Source: Streptomyces sp. NBC_00510
Lineage (GTDB): Bacteria > Actinomycetota > Actinomycetes > Streptomycetales > Streptomycetaceae
Assembly (NCBI GenBank): GCA_036013505.1
Contig: CP107851.1
Location: 5,358,001-5,422,000, forward strand
DNA length: 64,000 nt
Reading direction: 5' to 3'
The position numbers and the translations under genes were made by a program. The notes below the pieces were generated by a model. The model was given only the letters and a program-made list of their open reading frames with translations, was not told the DNA's origin and did not search any database. Shown here one piece after another: positions 7,836-16,988 of the stretch; position 1 is the first letter of the stretch; every line of letters begins with the position of its first letter.

Positions 7836-10268
7836 GTGCCGATCGCCAGACCGAGCCGACACCGCAGCCGCGCCGCGGCGCTCGCGCTCATATCGACCGG
7901 AATCGCCGCGTCCGTCGTGCTGACCGGGCTGCCCGCCGCCCACGCGACCCCCTCCAGCGGGGCGGTCGTCGCCGAGGTGTACGGCGGCGGCGGCAACTCC
8001 GGCGCGACGCTGACCAACGACTTCGTGGAGCTCGCGAACGCCGGTTCGGCCGCGTACGACCTGGCCGGCTACAGCGTGCAGTACCTGCCCGGTACGCCGT
8101 CCGCCTCCTCCAAGTGGCAGGCGACCGCGCTGACCGGGTCGATCGCCCCCGGCGGCCGCTACCTCGTGTCGGAGTCCGCCGGCACCGGCGGCACGACGCC
8201 GCTGCCGGCCGCCGACGCCAGTGGCTCCATCGCCATGAGCGCCACCTCGGGCACCATCGCCCTGGTCAACGGCACCACCCCGCTGACCTGCATCACCGCC
8301 GCCGACTGCACCGCCGACCCGCGCGTGGTCGACCTCGTCGGCTTCGGCACCGCGGTCGTGCGCGAGGGCAGCGGCCCCGCGGCCGGCGCGAGCAACACCG
8401 CCGCCGTCGCCCGCGGCGCGTCGCTGGCCGACACCGACGACAACGCCGCCGACCTCACCGCGGGCGCGCCGACCCCGGTCAACGCCGCCGGGCAGACCCC
8501 GGGCGGCGGCACCACGGACCCGACGCCCGACCCCGAGCCGACCGAGCCCGGCACCACCCGGATCCACGACATCCAGGGCACCACCCGGGTCTCCCCGCTC
8601 AAGGGCCAGACCGTCACCCGGGTCCCCGGCATCGTCACCGGCGTGCGCACCACCGGCTCCAAGGGCTACTGGATCCAGGACCCCGAGGCCGACACCGACG
8701 CCCGCAGCAGCGAGGCCGTGTTCGTCTACACAGGCTCCGTCACGCCCACCGTCGCCGTCGGCGACAAGGTGCTGGTGACTGGCAAGGTCTCCGAGTACTA
8801 CCCGGGCACCGGCAGCCAGTCGGTCACCGAGGTCACCGGCCCGACCGCCACCGTGCTCTCGGCCGGCAACGCCCTGCCCGCGCCCGTCACGCTGGACGCG
8901 TCCACCGTCCCGGCGGCGTACGCGCCCGACGCCGGCGGCGGCAGCATCGAGGGCCTGCCGCTCGACCCGGCCGGGTACGCGCTGGACTTCTACGAGGCCC
9001 ACGAGGGCGAGCTGGCGCGGTTCTCCGACGCCCGAGTCGTCGGCGGCACCACCCAGTACCACGAGGTCTGGGTGACCGTGAAGCCGGCCGAGAACCCCAC
9101 CCGCCGCGGTGGCACGGTGTACGGCTCGTACGCCCAGCCCAACACCGGCCGCATCAAGGTCATGTCGATCGGCGCGGGCACCGACGTCCCGACCGCCGAC
9201 GTCGGCGACGAGCTGGCCGGCACCACCACCGGAGCGATCGACTACGACGGCTTCGGCGGCTACAACCTCCAGGCCACGCAGCTGGGCACGCTGGTCGACA
9301 ACGGCCTCAAGCGCGAGGTGACCCGCAAGCAGAAGGGCGGCGAGCTCGCGGTCGCCACGTACAACGTGGAGAACCTCGACCCCACCGATCCCGCGGACAA
9401 GTTCGCGCGGCTCGCCGACGGCGTCGTCACCAGCCTCTCCTCGCCCGACATCGTGGCGCTGGAGGAGATCCAGGACAACAACGGCGCCACCGACGACGGC
9501 ACCGTCGCCGCCGACCAGACCGTGCAGAAGTTCATCGACGCCATCGTCGCGGCCGGCGGCCCCCGCTACAGCTGGCGCTCCGTCGACCCCACGAACGACA
9601 CCGACGGCGGTGAGCCCGGCGGCAACATCCGCCAGGTCTTCCTCTTCAACCCGCACCGCGTGCAGTTCACCGACCGCGCCGGCGGCGACGCCACCACCGC
9701 GGTCAAGGCGGTCAAGACCCGCAAGGGCGCCGAGCTGTCTGTCTCCCCGGGCCGGATCAACCCGGGCAGCGAGGCGTGGAACGCCAGCCGCAAGCCGCTG
9801 GTCGGCGAGTTCCGCTTCCACGGCAAGCCGGTCTTCGTCATCGCCAACCACTTCAACTCCAAGGGTGGCGACCAGCCGCTGCACAGCGTCAACCAGCAGC
9901 CGGTGCGCAGCTCCGAGACCCAGCGGAAGCTGCAGGCCACCGAGGTCAACACCTTCGTGAAGTCGCTGCTCGCGGCCGACCGGGACGCCAACGTCGTGGT
10001 CCTCGGCGACCTCAACGACTACGAGTTCTCCGGCACGGTGTCCACCCTCACCTCGGGCGGCGTGCTGAAGGACCTGCTGACCACGCTGCCCAAGTCCGAG
10101 CGCTACACCTACGTCTACGAGGGCAACTCGCAGTCGCTGGACCACATCCTGCTCAGCCCGGCGCTGCGTGACTTCGACTACGACGTGGTGCACATCAACG
10201 CGGAGTTCGCCGACCAGGCGAGCGACCACGACCCGCAGATCGTCCGCATCAAGCCGGACGGCTGCTGA
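7836..10268 (+). CDS. ExeM/NucH-family extracellular endonuclease
   Basis: An 810-aa secreted nuclease. After a Sec signal peptide (basic start, hydrophobic core, cleavage near HATPSSG) comes a lamin-tail-like domain at ~45-190 (VVAEVYGGGGNSGATLTNDFVEL, GYSVQYLPG). A linker and an OB-fold-like domain (~225-370, TRVPGIVTGVRTTG) follow, then an endonuclease/exonuclease/phosphatase domain at ~490-805. There VATYNVENL, ALEEIQDN, VIANHFNSKGGDQ, VVLGDLNDY and SDHDPQI supply the metal-binding and catalytic Asn, Glu, His and Asp residues. The family degrades extracellular DNA and scavenges phosphate and nucleotides. GTG 7836 was chosen because TAGGAG lies 8 nt upstream and the signal peptide begins directly after. 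The 292-bp upstream region is A/T-richer and is the likely promoter; I could not identify a PHO box. Confidence 0.9.
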   Translation: MPIARPSRHRSRAAALALISTGIAASVVLTGLPAAHATPSSGAVVAEVYGGGGNSGATLTNDFVELANAGSAAYDLAGYSVQYLPGTPSASSKWQATALTGSIAPGGRYLVSESAGTGGTTPLPAADASGSIAMSATSGTIALVNGTTPLTCITAADCTADPRVVDLVGFGTAVVREGSGPAAGASNTAAVARGASLADTDDNAADLTAGAPTPVNAAGQTPGGGTTDPTPDPEPTEPGTTRIHDIQGTTRVSPLKGQTVTRVPGIVTGVRTTGSKGYWIQDPEADTDARSSEAVFVYTGSVTPTVAVGDKVLVTGKVSEYYPGTGSQSVTEVTGPTATVLSAGNALPAPVTLDASTVPAAYAPDAGGGSIEGLPLDPAGYALDFYEAHEGELARFSDARVVGGTTQYHEVWVTVKPAENPTRRGGTVYGSYAQPNTGRIKVMSIGAGTDVPTADVGDELAGTTTGAIDYDGFGGYNLQATQLGTLVDNGLKREVTRKQKGGELAVATYNVENLDPTDPADKFARLADGVVTSLSSPDIVALEEIQDNNGATDDGTVAADQTVQKFIDAIVAAGGPRYSWRSVDPTNDTDGGEPGGNIRQVFLFNPHRVQFTDRAGGDATTAVKAVKTRKGAELSVSPGRINPGSEAWNASRKPLVGEFRFHGKPVFVIANHFNSKGGDQPLHSVNQQPVRSSETQRKLQATEVNTFVKSLLAADRDANVVVLGDLNDYEFSGTVSTLTSGGVLKDLLTTLPKSERYTYVYEGNSQSLDHILLSPALRDFDYDVVHINAEFADQASDHDPQIVRIKPDGC

Positions 10269-10280
10269 CGCACCCATGCT

Positions 10281-10315
10281 GAGGGCGGCACCGGCGCGAC
10301 GCCGGTGCCGCCCTC
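10281..10315 (+). terminator. Strong hairpin terminator
   Basis: A perfect 16-bp G/C stem (GAGGGCGGCACCGGCG, loop CGA, complement) lies 12 bp after the nuclease stop codon and before the convergent regulator ending at 10346. It can act on both strands. Confidence 0.85.
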
Positions 10316-10345
10316 GCGGCGTCACGGCGTCACGGCGCCACCGCG

Positions 10346-11230
10346 TCACCGGGGGTCGGGCTCCGGGTCGGGGAACCCGCTGGCGGTCGTGTCGGCGCCG
10401 GTCCACGCGGCCAGCAGCTGCAGGGCCGCCTCGGAGGTGGAGCCGGGCTCGGCCGTGTGGATGCACACGAGCTGGTCGCTGTCGCCGGGGAAGAGCACGT
10501 GCTCGTACGACAGGGTGAGGTCGCCGACGACGGGGTGGTGGTAGAGCTTCACCCCGTGCAACCTCTGCCGCACGTTGTGGTCGGCCCACCAGGCGCGGAA
10601 TTCGGCGCTCTTGATGGTCAGCTCGCCGACCAGCTCGGTCAGCCCCGGGTCGTCGGGATGGCGCGCCGCGTCCAGGCGGAGGGCGGCGACCGCCTCGGCG
10701 GCGTGCTTGTCCCACTCTCGGTACAGGTCGCGGGCCGCGTCGTCGAGGAACATGAAGCGGGCGAGGTTGCGGTCGCGGTGCGGCAGCGCGTCGAAGTCGG
10801 TGATCAGCGTGCGGGCCAGCCGGTTCGCGGCCAGCACGTCCGTGCGGCGGCCGATGACGAACACGGGGGTGCGGTCGCCCAGCAGGTCCAGCACGCGGTG
10901 GACCTCCGGGCGCACCCGTTGCGGCCGCTGCGGCCTGCGGCGGGGCGGGGTGCGGTGCCGCGCCAGCTCGAAGAGGTACGCGCGCTCGGCCGCGTCCAGT
11001 CGCAGGGCGCGGGCGACGGCGTCCAGCACCGCCTCCGAGACATTCAGGTGCCTGCCCTGCTCCAAACGGGTGTAGTAATCGGTGCTCACCCCGGCCAGCC
11101 GCGCCAGCTCCTCCCGCCGCAACCCCGGCACACGGCGCGGCGCACCGCTGACGGTGATGCCGGCGTCCTGCGGGCTCAGCCGGTTCCTGCGGGCCCGCAG
11201 GAAGTCCCTGAGCTCGGCGTTGTGCTCCAT
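10346..11230 (-). CDS. XRE-family regulator with MmyB-like ligand-binding domain
   Basis: A 294-aa DNA-binding regulator. Residues ~8-70 are a lambda-repressor-type HTH (PGLRREELARLAGVS, DYYTRLEQGRHLNVSE), typical of the MmyB/MLTR group. Residues ~105-280 are the matching C-terminal domain, a PAS-like fold that binds an unknown, possibly fatty-acid-like ligand; WWADHNVR and LYHHPVVGDLTLSYE are characteristic stretches. Members often control an adjacent oxidoreductase gene, but none adjoins this one: its neighbours are the convergent nuclease and an upstream co-directional Cys-rich gene 59 bp away. Its target is therefore unknown. Confidence 0.9.
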   Translation of the reverse strand: MEHNAELRDFLRARRNRLSPQDAGITVSGAPRRVPGLRREELARLAGVSTDYYTRLEQGRHLNVSEAVLDAVARALRLDAAERAYLFELARHRTPPRRRPQRPQRVRPEVHRVLDLLGDRTPVFVIGRRTDVLAANRLARTLITDFDALPHRDRNLARFMFLDDAARDLYREWDKHAAEAVAALRLDAARHPDDPGLTELVGELTIKSAEFRAWWADHNVRQRLHGVKLYHHPVVGDLTLSYEHVLFPGDSDQLVCIHTAEPGSTSEAALQLLAAWTGADTTASGFPDPEPDPR

Positions 11231-11289
11231 GTGTTCCAGTATGGGCGGCCGATCATGAGGCGGCCCGGTGCGGCTGGACCCGCCGGCGG

Positions 11290-11967
11290 CTACCCGGACG
11301 GAGGGCTCTCCTCAAGGCGGTCCAGCCGTTCCAGCCGCTCCTGGAAGCGGTCCAGCATCTCCCTGAGCCGTTCCGCCTCCACCAGCAGCTCCTCGTGCAG
11401 CGGCTCCTCGGCGGCGCCCGGTCCGGGCGGTTCGCCGGTCACGTTCACCCAGGGCCCGGCCAGCCGCGCGAACTCCGTCGGCCGCAGCACCCGCAGCCCC
11501 GCCGCGCAGCGCCGGCAGGACGCCGTCAGCGCACGCCAGCCCGGCAGCCCGGTGCCGTCGCGCACGAACACCCGGGCGGCCCGCCCGCACCGGCAGGCGC
11601 CCATGCGCACGGTGCGCACCCGCTGCCGGGCGTAGCGCGTCCCGCGCTCGTACCGGGTGTACGCGCCCAGCACGCTCACCTGGAGCACCACCGCGTCCCG
11701 GCAGTCCGTCGCGCAGGTCAGGGCCTGTGCCTCGGCGGCCGTGTGCAGGCAGTAGAACCCGCAGTCGCAACCCCGGGCCGGGCTGCGGTGCCGCCGCCCG
11801 TAGCCGCACACGGCGTCGTCGAGGGCGCCGTACACGATCCGCCCGCCCAGCGACACGCCCCGGAAGCCCACGCGGGCGCCGTCGTGCGCCAGCATCGGGA
11901 AGGCCAGCTTGTACCCCGTGGGGGGCACCGCCGGCCGTTCCTCGGGCAACCGGCGGGCGAACCTCAC
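11290..11967 (-). CDS. Cysteine-rich, probable zinc-binding protein
   Basis: A 225-aa protein of unknown function. It carries several Cys/His clusters suitable for structural metal sites: CGYGRRH then GCDCGFYCLH around residues 75-95, CATDC, GACRCG, and SCRRCAAG near 150. The last ~40 residues are a charged coiled-coil-like helix (LLVEAERLREMLDRFQERL). No catalytic family was recognised. The start ATG overlaps the stop of the upstream small gene by 4 bp, so the two are translationally coupled and probably work together. Confidence 0.7.
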   Translation of the reverse strand: MRFARRLPEERPAVPPTGYKLAFPMLAHDGARVGFRGVSLGGRIVYGALDDAVCGYGRRHRSPARGCDCGFYCLHTAAEAQALTCATDCRDAVVLQVSVLGAYTRYERGTRYARQRVRTVRMGACRCGRAARVFVRDGTGLPGWRALTASCRRCAAGLRVLRPTEFARLAGPWVNVTGEPPGPGAAEEPLHEELLVEAERLREMLDRFQERLERLDRLEESPPSG

Positions 11968-12125
11968 CGTGCCGCGGCCTCGGCGGGCTCCGCCTCGGGG
12001 GCCGGGGCGGCGTCCGGGGCCCGGCCGGCGGGGGCCTTCTCCTCGTCCACGAGCCGCTCCCGGCCCGTGAGCTCCTCGTCCGTCTCCTCCGCGTAGCCGT
12101 TCGCCAGTGCCCTGCCCAGCTTCAT
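11964..12125 (-). CDS. Small acidic protein coupled to the Cys-rich gene
   Basis: A 53-aa protein beginning MKLGRALANGY, with an acidic middle and an Ala/Pro/Glu-rich tail. The ATG at 12125 was chosen over an upstream in-frame start because the extra 20 residues are not protein-like. It shares an ATGA overlap with the Cys-rich gene downstream, giving a two-gene operon divergent from the caspase operon. No family was recognised. Confidence 0.55.
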   Translation of the reverse strand: MKLGRALANGYAEETDEELTGRERLVDEEKAPAGRAPDAAPAPEAEPAEAAAR

Positions 12126-12267
12126 TGCGGCCTCCAAGATCGGGCGAATCCCCCGTACGGGGGGTACTCGGGCATCATGACGCACCGGGCCGCCGCCGGG
12201 GTAGGGCGCCTCGGAGCCCGGCCCGCCCCGATTTCCTGTCCGTTACACACAACTCCCCGCACGACCC

Positions 12268-12296
12268 GTGTGAATGACGGTGCGTCAGCGTAGGCT
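12268..12296 (+). promoter_or_regulatory. Candidate promoter of the EACC1-caspase operon
   Basis: GTGTGA (12268-12273) and TAGGCT (12291-12296) are separated by 17 bp and lie just upstream of the first gene at 12316. The -35 match is weak; the -10 fits the TAnnnT form. This is inferred by eye. Confidence 0.3.
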
Positions 12297-12315
12297 GGGA
12301 ATGAGGGGAGGCGTC

Positions 12316-12684
12316 ATGGACACGTACGTGACCATCGAGCTGGAGGGCGGCAAGGACCCGGCCGAGGACCTGCGCAGACTGGAGGTCTGGCTGCGGGCCG
12401 AGGAGGAACTGGCGCCGCTGGTCGTTCGCAGGGAGCGGCCCGCCGACGAGAGCATGGGCGTCGCCTACGACCTGCTCCTCATGGTCCTCCAGGAGACGCT
12501 GCAGGCCACCGCCCTCACGCTGCTCCGCGCCCTGCGCAACCATCTGCGCAACCAGCCCGGCGACTCGCTCAGCGTCACCGTCCGCGCCGGGGACGTGGAG
12601 TGCGTCCTGACCGGCCGGGACGCCCTGACCCGCGGCGAACTGGAGGCGATGGCGGCACGCATCCGGCAGACGCTGGAGAACTAG
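12316..12684 (+). CDS. EACC1-type effector-associated adaptor
   Basis: A 122-aa soluble protein. Its layout matches the effector-associated constant component 1 (EACC1) family: a first beta-alpha-beta unit (TYVTIELEGG), a long Leu/Ala-rich helix (LLLMVLQETLQATALTLL), a second strand (SVTVRAGDVECVLTG) and a final helix. EACC1 domains occur beside caspase-like and other effectors in multicellular actinobacteria, where comparative genomics suggests a regulatory or adaptor role in NTP- or signal-dependent conflict systems. The next gene, 53 bp downstream, encodes such a caspase. ATG 12316 follows a GAGGGGAGG ribosome-binding site, whereas the longer open frame adds 14 Arg-rich residues. The family call rests on pattern and strong context. 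Confidence 0.75.
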   Translation: MDTYVTIELEGGKDPAEDLRRLEVWLRAEEELAPLVVRRERPADESMGVAYDLLLMVLQETLQATALTLLRALRNHLRNQPGDSLSVTVRAGDVECVLTGRDALTRGELEAMAARIRQTLEN

Positions 12685-12737
12685 ATCCGGGGAGAACCCG
12701 ATCCGGAGGAAGACGGCCCTGGGGAGGTCCGGCGGGC

Positions 12738-15214
12738 ATGCCGTACGAACCGTTCGCGTCCCGGTCGCGGGCGGTCCTGATCGGGGTGTCCCAGTACGAG
12801 CACGCCCGTGACTTCTCCAACATCCCCTCCGCCAGGGCCAACGTGGCGCGGCTGCGGGCCGCGCTCGTCTCCGGCGCGCACGGCCGGTTCATCCCGCGGA
12901 CCGTGGAGACCCTCGCCGAGCCGCGCACCCGCGACCGCGCGCTGCGGCTGATCGGCACCGCCGCCGCCCAGGCCCAGGACCTGCTGCTGGTCCACTTCAC
13001 CGGGCACGGCTACGTGGACCTCGGCACCGGGGAGCCCGAGCTGTACCTGATGACCCGGGAGTCCACCAAGGACGGCGCCCGCCTCGACGGCATCCCGTAC
13101 CGGGACCTGCTGAGGCTGCTCGCCTCCTCGCGGGCCGAGCGTGTCGTCCTCGTCCTGGACTGCTGCTGCTCCGGCAACGCCGGCCTGGTGCCGCTGCCCG
13201 AGCGGCCGTTCTCCCTGATCACCTCGTCGGCCGTCGGCTCCCGCATCCACAAGGGCGACGGCATCGACCCGACGCCCTTCACCGGCGCCCTGGTCCGGGT
13301 GCTGACCGAGGGCACCGACCCGTACGACCCGGTCACCGTGCAGCGCCTCGGGGTCCGGCTGCACGAACTGGCCGGGGAGTACGCCGCCACGCTCGACGAG
13401 CGGGTGGACTACGACCCCTGGTTCCCGACCGAGCGCTCCAGCAACAGCGCCGGCGACACCGTCCTGTCCCAGGCCCGGCTCACCCCGCGCCCCGCCCGCG
13501 GGACCCGCTGGCTGACGCCCTTGCGCCGGCTCGCCCAGTACGCCGGCTTCACCTGGACCTGGACGGCGGGACCCCACCAGCCGCTCTGGCACCGGGCCGT
13601 GGGCGCCGGCACCGCCCTGGCACTGTTCGCGGGCGCCGTCACCGGCTGGACGTGGGCGCACCGCCCGGCACCGCTGTGCCCTGCCCCGCTCGAACTGCGC
13701 GTGCTCACCTCGCCGGAGACGCGCGCCGCGCTCACCTCCGTGCTCGACGCCTTCCAGGACAGCGACGCCGCCGGCACCACCGCCTCCCTCGGCGGCCGGC
13801 CCGAGGGCTGCGGCCAGATCAACACCACCGTGTACGCGGCCCCCACGGACCGCACCCTCGCCGCCTTCCGCGCCTCCGCCGCCTGGGCCGAACCGGAACG
13901 CGCCTGCGAGGAGGGCCGGGACTGCGCGCTGCCGCTGCGGGACGTCGGGCCGCACCCGGACGTGTGGATACCGGCGGCCGGCACCGCCCCCACCCAGGTG
14001 CTGGCCGAGACGCGGCGCCCGGAGAGCGTCGTCGCCCTCGGCCGGCCGGTCACCCTCGCGCACTCCCCGGCCGTCCTCGCCGCGACCACCTCGCTGGAGG
14101 GCGTCGGGCGCACCGGCAGCACCGCGCAGCAACTGGTCGACGCCGCCCACGCGCAGGACGTGGTCGTCCGCAGCGCCGAACCGCACTCCTCGGACGCCGC
14201 CCTGGACCAGCTGCTGCACCTGACGCCGGGCACCCGGGTCACCACCGACGCCGTGCCCCCTGCGGACGACCGGGCCCTGGCCTGTTCCGCCCGCACCTGG
14301 CTGGTCGAACGGCGGGGCACCCAGCAGGCCCTCGTCATCGCCGAGTCCACCCTCGCCGACCTCGTCACCCCGGCCCTGGAGTCCCGTCCCCCGTGCCTGG
14401 GCAACCAGTCCGACCCCTACACCGCCTACTACCCCGCCGACGTGCCACCCCTGGACCTCACCCTCGTACCGGTGACCTGGGAGACCGGCCGGGCCGACCG
14501 CGCCGTACGTGCCGAGGCGGTGCACCGGCTCGCCGTCTGGCTGCGTTCCGGTCCGGGACAACGGGCGCTGGCCGCGCAGGGCTTCCGTACGGACGTCACC
14601 GGGACGGCCGCGGCCGACGACACCCCGCTGGACAGCGCGATCTTCGTCGCCGACCCGCCGACGGGCGGCGCACCGCCACCAGGAGGGCCATCGAGGCCGC
14701 CCTGCGGGACCACGGCGAGGCCGCCGGCACCCGGCGCGACGTCCTCTTCGCCGTCGACGTCTCCAGCTCCTCCTACTCCGGGGCGAACGTCTCCGTCGTG
14801 CGCTCCGTCCTGGCCCGCGCGTCCGGCTACCGGTACGGCATCGCCGCGGTGCCCGGCCGCACCTTGCTGGCGCCGGGGCCGAACGACGCGGCCGCGCGGG
14901 ACGCCGCGATCCGCGCGTTGGCACCGGTCGAGCGGGACGCGCCCGTGGCCGCCACCCTGCGCCGCTGGTCCCGCGCCCTCGCCGATTCCCCCGGCGCCCT
15001 GATCGTCCTCATCACCGACGACGAGGACAGTGCCCGCGTGGAGCCGCCGGACGTGGACGTCCCCGTGCTGGTGGTCTCCCTGGAGAGCTACGGCTGCTCG
15101 CTGCGCTTCAACAAGGCGGTGACGGAGGGCGGCGGCGCCTGCCTGGCGGCCACGCAGGACCTTCCGGACCGGGTCGCGGAGACGATCACCCGCCTCACCT
15201 CGGGAGGGTCATGA
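12738..15214 (+). CDS. EACC1-associated caspase with TM, solute-binding-like and VWA domains (frameshifted)
   Basis: A peptidase C14-type caspase fused to sensor-like domains. Residues 1-~240 form the caspase: the catalytic His is in HFTGHGY and the Cys in LVLDCCCSG, both intact. A transmembrane helix (ALALFAGAVTGWTW) follows at about 290-310. A solute-binding-like region spans ~315-640 and should lie outside the cell. A VWA domain starts at VLFAVDVSSSS with the MIDAS pattern DxSxS and ends near 15214. The frame from 12738 is lost around 14655-14690, and the VWA portion continues in the -1 frame without a usable start codon. The sequence therefore implies a missing base (or two extra), a real truncating mutation, or recoding. 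Read intact, the protein would be ~825 aa. Its stop overlaps the next start by 4 bp. The likely role is a membrane-bound sensor that triggers proteolysis and cell death; this is inference. Confidence 0.85.
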
Positions 15215-16620
15215 CAGCCCCGGGCCCCAGGAGCACGGGCGGCATCCTCCCGCCCCCGCGCCCCGTCCGCCGGCAGCGACGGCGCCGCCGCGCCCTGGGC
15301 GTCCTGCTCCTGCTGGCCGCCGCGGCCTGCAGCGGCCCCGCCGCGGCGCCGGTCCCGGCACCCGACCGCTCCCGGCCGCTGATCGTCGCGAGCGACGCCG
15401 ACCTGACCGCCGGCGGGCAGCCCGGCGTCCGCCGCGCCCTGATCGACGCGTGGAACCGGCGCAACCCGGACCGGCCCGCCCGGCTCGTCGAGCTCCCCTC
15501 CGCCTCCGACGAGCAGCGCAGCGAGCTGATCGGCGCCTTCCAGTCCGGCACCGCCGCGTACGACGTGGTCAACCTCGACATCAGCTGGCTCCCCGAGTTC
15601 GCCGACAGCGGGCTGCTGCGCCCGCTCGACCCCGCCCTCGTCGACGGGGACTTCCTGCCCCAGGCCGCGGACGCGGGCCGCTGGAAGGGCCGCACGTACG
15701 CGGTGCCCTTCAACACCGACGTCGGCCTGCTCTACTACCGCACCGACGACCTCGCCAAGGCCGGGCGCCGTCCCGCCGACCTGCGCGGCTACGCCAAGAT
15801 CGGCGACCTGCTCGCCGACGTACGCCCGCTCGGCCACGCCGCCTACACCACCCAGCTGCGCGCGTACGAGGGGCTGACCGTCAACACCCTGGAGGCCTTC
15901 TGGACCGCGGGCGTCGCGCTCGTCGACGGCGACGGCCGCTACATCGGCACCGAGGACGGGCTGCGCGAGGGCCTGGACGAGCTCGGCCGGCTGGGTGCCG
16001 CCAACAACCTCAACCCGGAGTCCCTGGAGGCCGACGAGTCGGTCACCCTCGCCCAGTTCACCGAGGGGCAGAGCGTGCTGATGCGCAACTGGCCGTACGC
16101 CTACAACCGGCTGGACGCCACCCTCGCCCCCGGCGTCCGCTTCGGCGTGGCCCGGCTCCCCGGCGTCGCCGCCCTCGGCGGCCAGAGCCTGGGCGTGGCG
16201 GCGACCAGCGACCGCCCGGACGACGCCGCGGACCTGATCCGCTTCCTGACCGGACGCGGCGCCCAACATGCCCTGCTCGGGGCGGGTTTCGCCCCCGCGC
16301 GGCGGTCTGCATACGGAGCCGGGGATGTCAACTGTGACGATCCTCACGACCCCCGTGCGTGGTTCTACGACCGTCCCGCGGGGCGCGGCTCGGAGCCCTC
16401 GCCCTCGCCGTCCGCCGCGACCCCCGGTTACACGACCCTGCTGTGGTGCGCGCTGCAGGCCGCCAGGGCCCGTCCGGCGACCGCGCACTACGTCACGTTC
16501 ACCCGGGTCCTGCAGCGTGAAGTGCACGGAATGCTCGCGGCGCACCGCAGCGCCGACGCCTCCGCGGAGCGTCTCGACGCCCGTCTGGGGCGCGCGCTCG
16601 GCGGCCGGGGTCCGGGATGA
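15211..16620 (+). CDS. Extracellular solute-binding lipoprotein of the caspase operon
   Basis: A 469-aa lipoprotein: basic N-terminus, hydrophobic core and a lipobox AAAC at about residue 33. The mature part resembles type 1 sugar-type ABC solute-binding proteins: DVVNLDISWLPEFADSGLLRPL, GRTYAVPFNTDVGLLYYRTD and AQFTEGQSVLMRNWPYAY are characteristic segments. No ABC permease or ATPase gene is nearby. The gene overlaps the caspase gene by 4 bp (ATGA) and the caspase itself carries a solute-binding-like region, so this protein probably senses or presents an extracellular ligand to the caspase rather than feeding a transporter. That role is inferred from context. A long Pro/Ser insert (PSPSPSAAT) near residue 395 is probably a surface loop. 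Confidence 0.8.
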   Translation: MTAPGPRSTGGILPPPRPVRRQRRRRRALGVLLLLAAAACSGPAAAPVPAPDRSRPLIVASDADLTAGGQPGVRRALIDAWNRRNPDRPARLVELPSASDEQRSELIGAFQSGTAAYDVVNLDISWLPEFADSGLLRPLDPALVDGDFLPQAADAGRWKGRTYAVPFNTDVGLLYYRTDDLAKAGRRPADLRGYAKIGDLLADVRPLGHAAYTTQLRAYEGLTVNTLEAFWTAGVALVDGDGRYIGTEDGLREGLDELGRLGAANNLNPESLEADESVTLAQFTEGQSVLMRNWPYAYNRLDATLAPGVRFGVARLPGVAALGGQSLGVAATSDRPDDAADLIRFLTGRGAQHALLGAGFAPARRSAYGAGDVNCDDPHDPRAWFYDRPAGRGSEPSPSPSAATPGYTTLLWCALQAARARPATAHYVTFTRVLQREVHGMLAAHRSADASAERLDARLGRALGGRGPG

Positions 16621-16767
16621 CCATCACTCCTCGTGAGCGCGGCACTCCCTTCCGCATAACGACTGATGCACACTCACATTTCCCGTAGGTCACGGCAGTC
16701 ACGGCCCAATGTCCATGTATGTCCCGTCCATCCCCATAGATTCCCGTCATGAACTCGCTTGAGTGGC

Positions 16768-16796
16768 TTGGAATTGGCGGGCGCCTCTATTAACGT
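16768..16796 (+). promoter_or_regulatory. Candidate promoter upstream of the riboswitch
   Basis: TTGGAA (16768-16773) and TAACGT (16791-16796) are separated by 17 bp, in a locally A/T-rich stretch directly upstream of the riboswitch. The layout fits a housekeeping-type promoter, judged by eye. Confidence 0.4.
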
Positions 16797-16811
16797 TCGA
16801 TAACGCAGCGC

Positions 16812-16962
16812 GGTCATCCCGCCGCCGACAGGGCGGCGCCGTGCGCTTGCCGAATCCCGTCCGCGGGAACCGGGGAACCACTTCCTGGGGTGAATCGGGG
16901 GCCCTCCGCGGTCCTCGTAGGAGACCTTCCTGCTCCGAACCCGTCAGCTAACCCGGTAGGCG
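16812..16962 (+). promoter_or_regulatory. ydaO-type cyclic di-AMP riboswitch
   Basis: The leader of the M23 peptidase gene contains the conserved blocks of the ydaO/yuaA class in order: GCCGAATCC near 16849, GGGGAACC near 16872, GGGGTGAATC near 16887, TAGGAGACCTTCC near 16919, and CCGAACCCGTCAGCTAACCC followed by GGTAGGCG near 16935-16961. This class binds c-di-AMP and usually turns genes off. In actinobacteria it controls cell-wall hydrolases such as RpfA and NlpC/P60 or M23 peptidases, which fits the downstream gene. The ribosome-binding site of that gene starts right after the aptamer. Confidence 0.88.
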
Positions 16963-16988
16963 AGAAGGAAGGAAAGGAGCGCGCCCGC

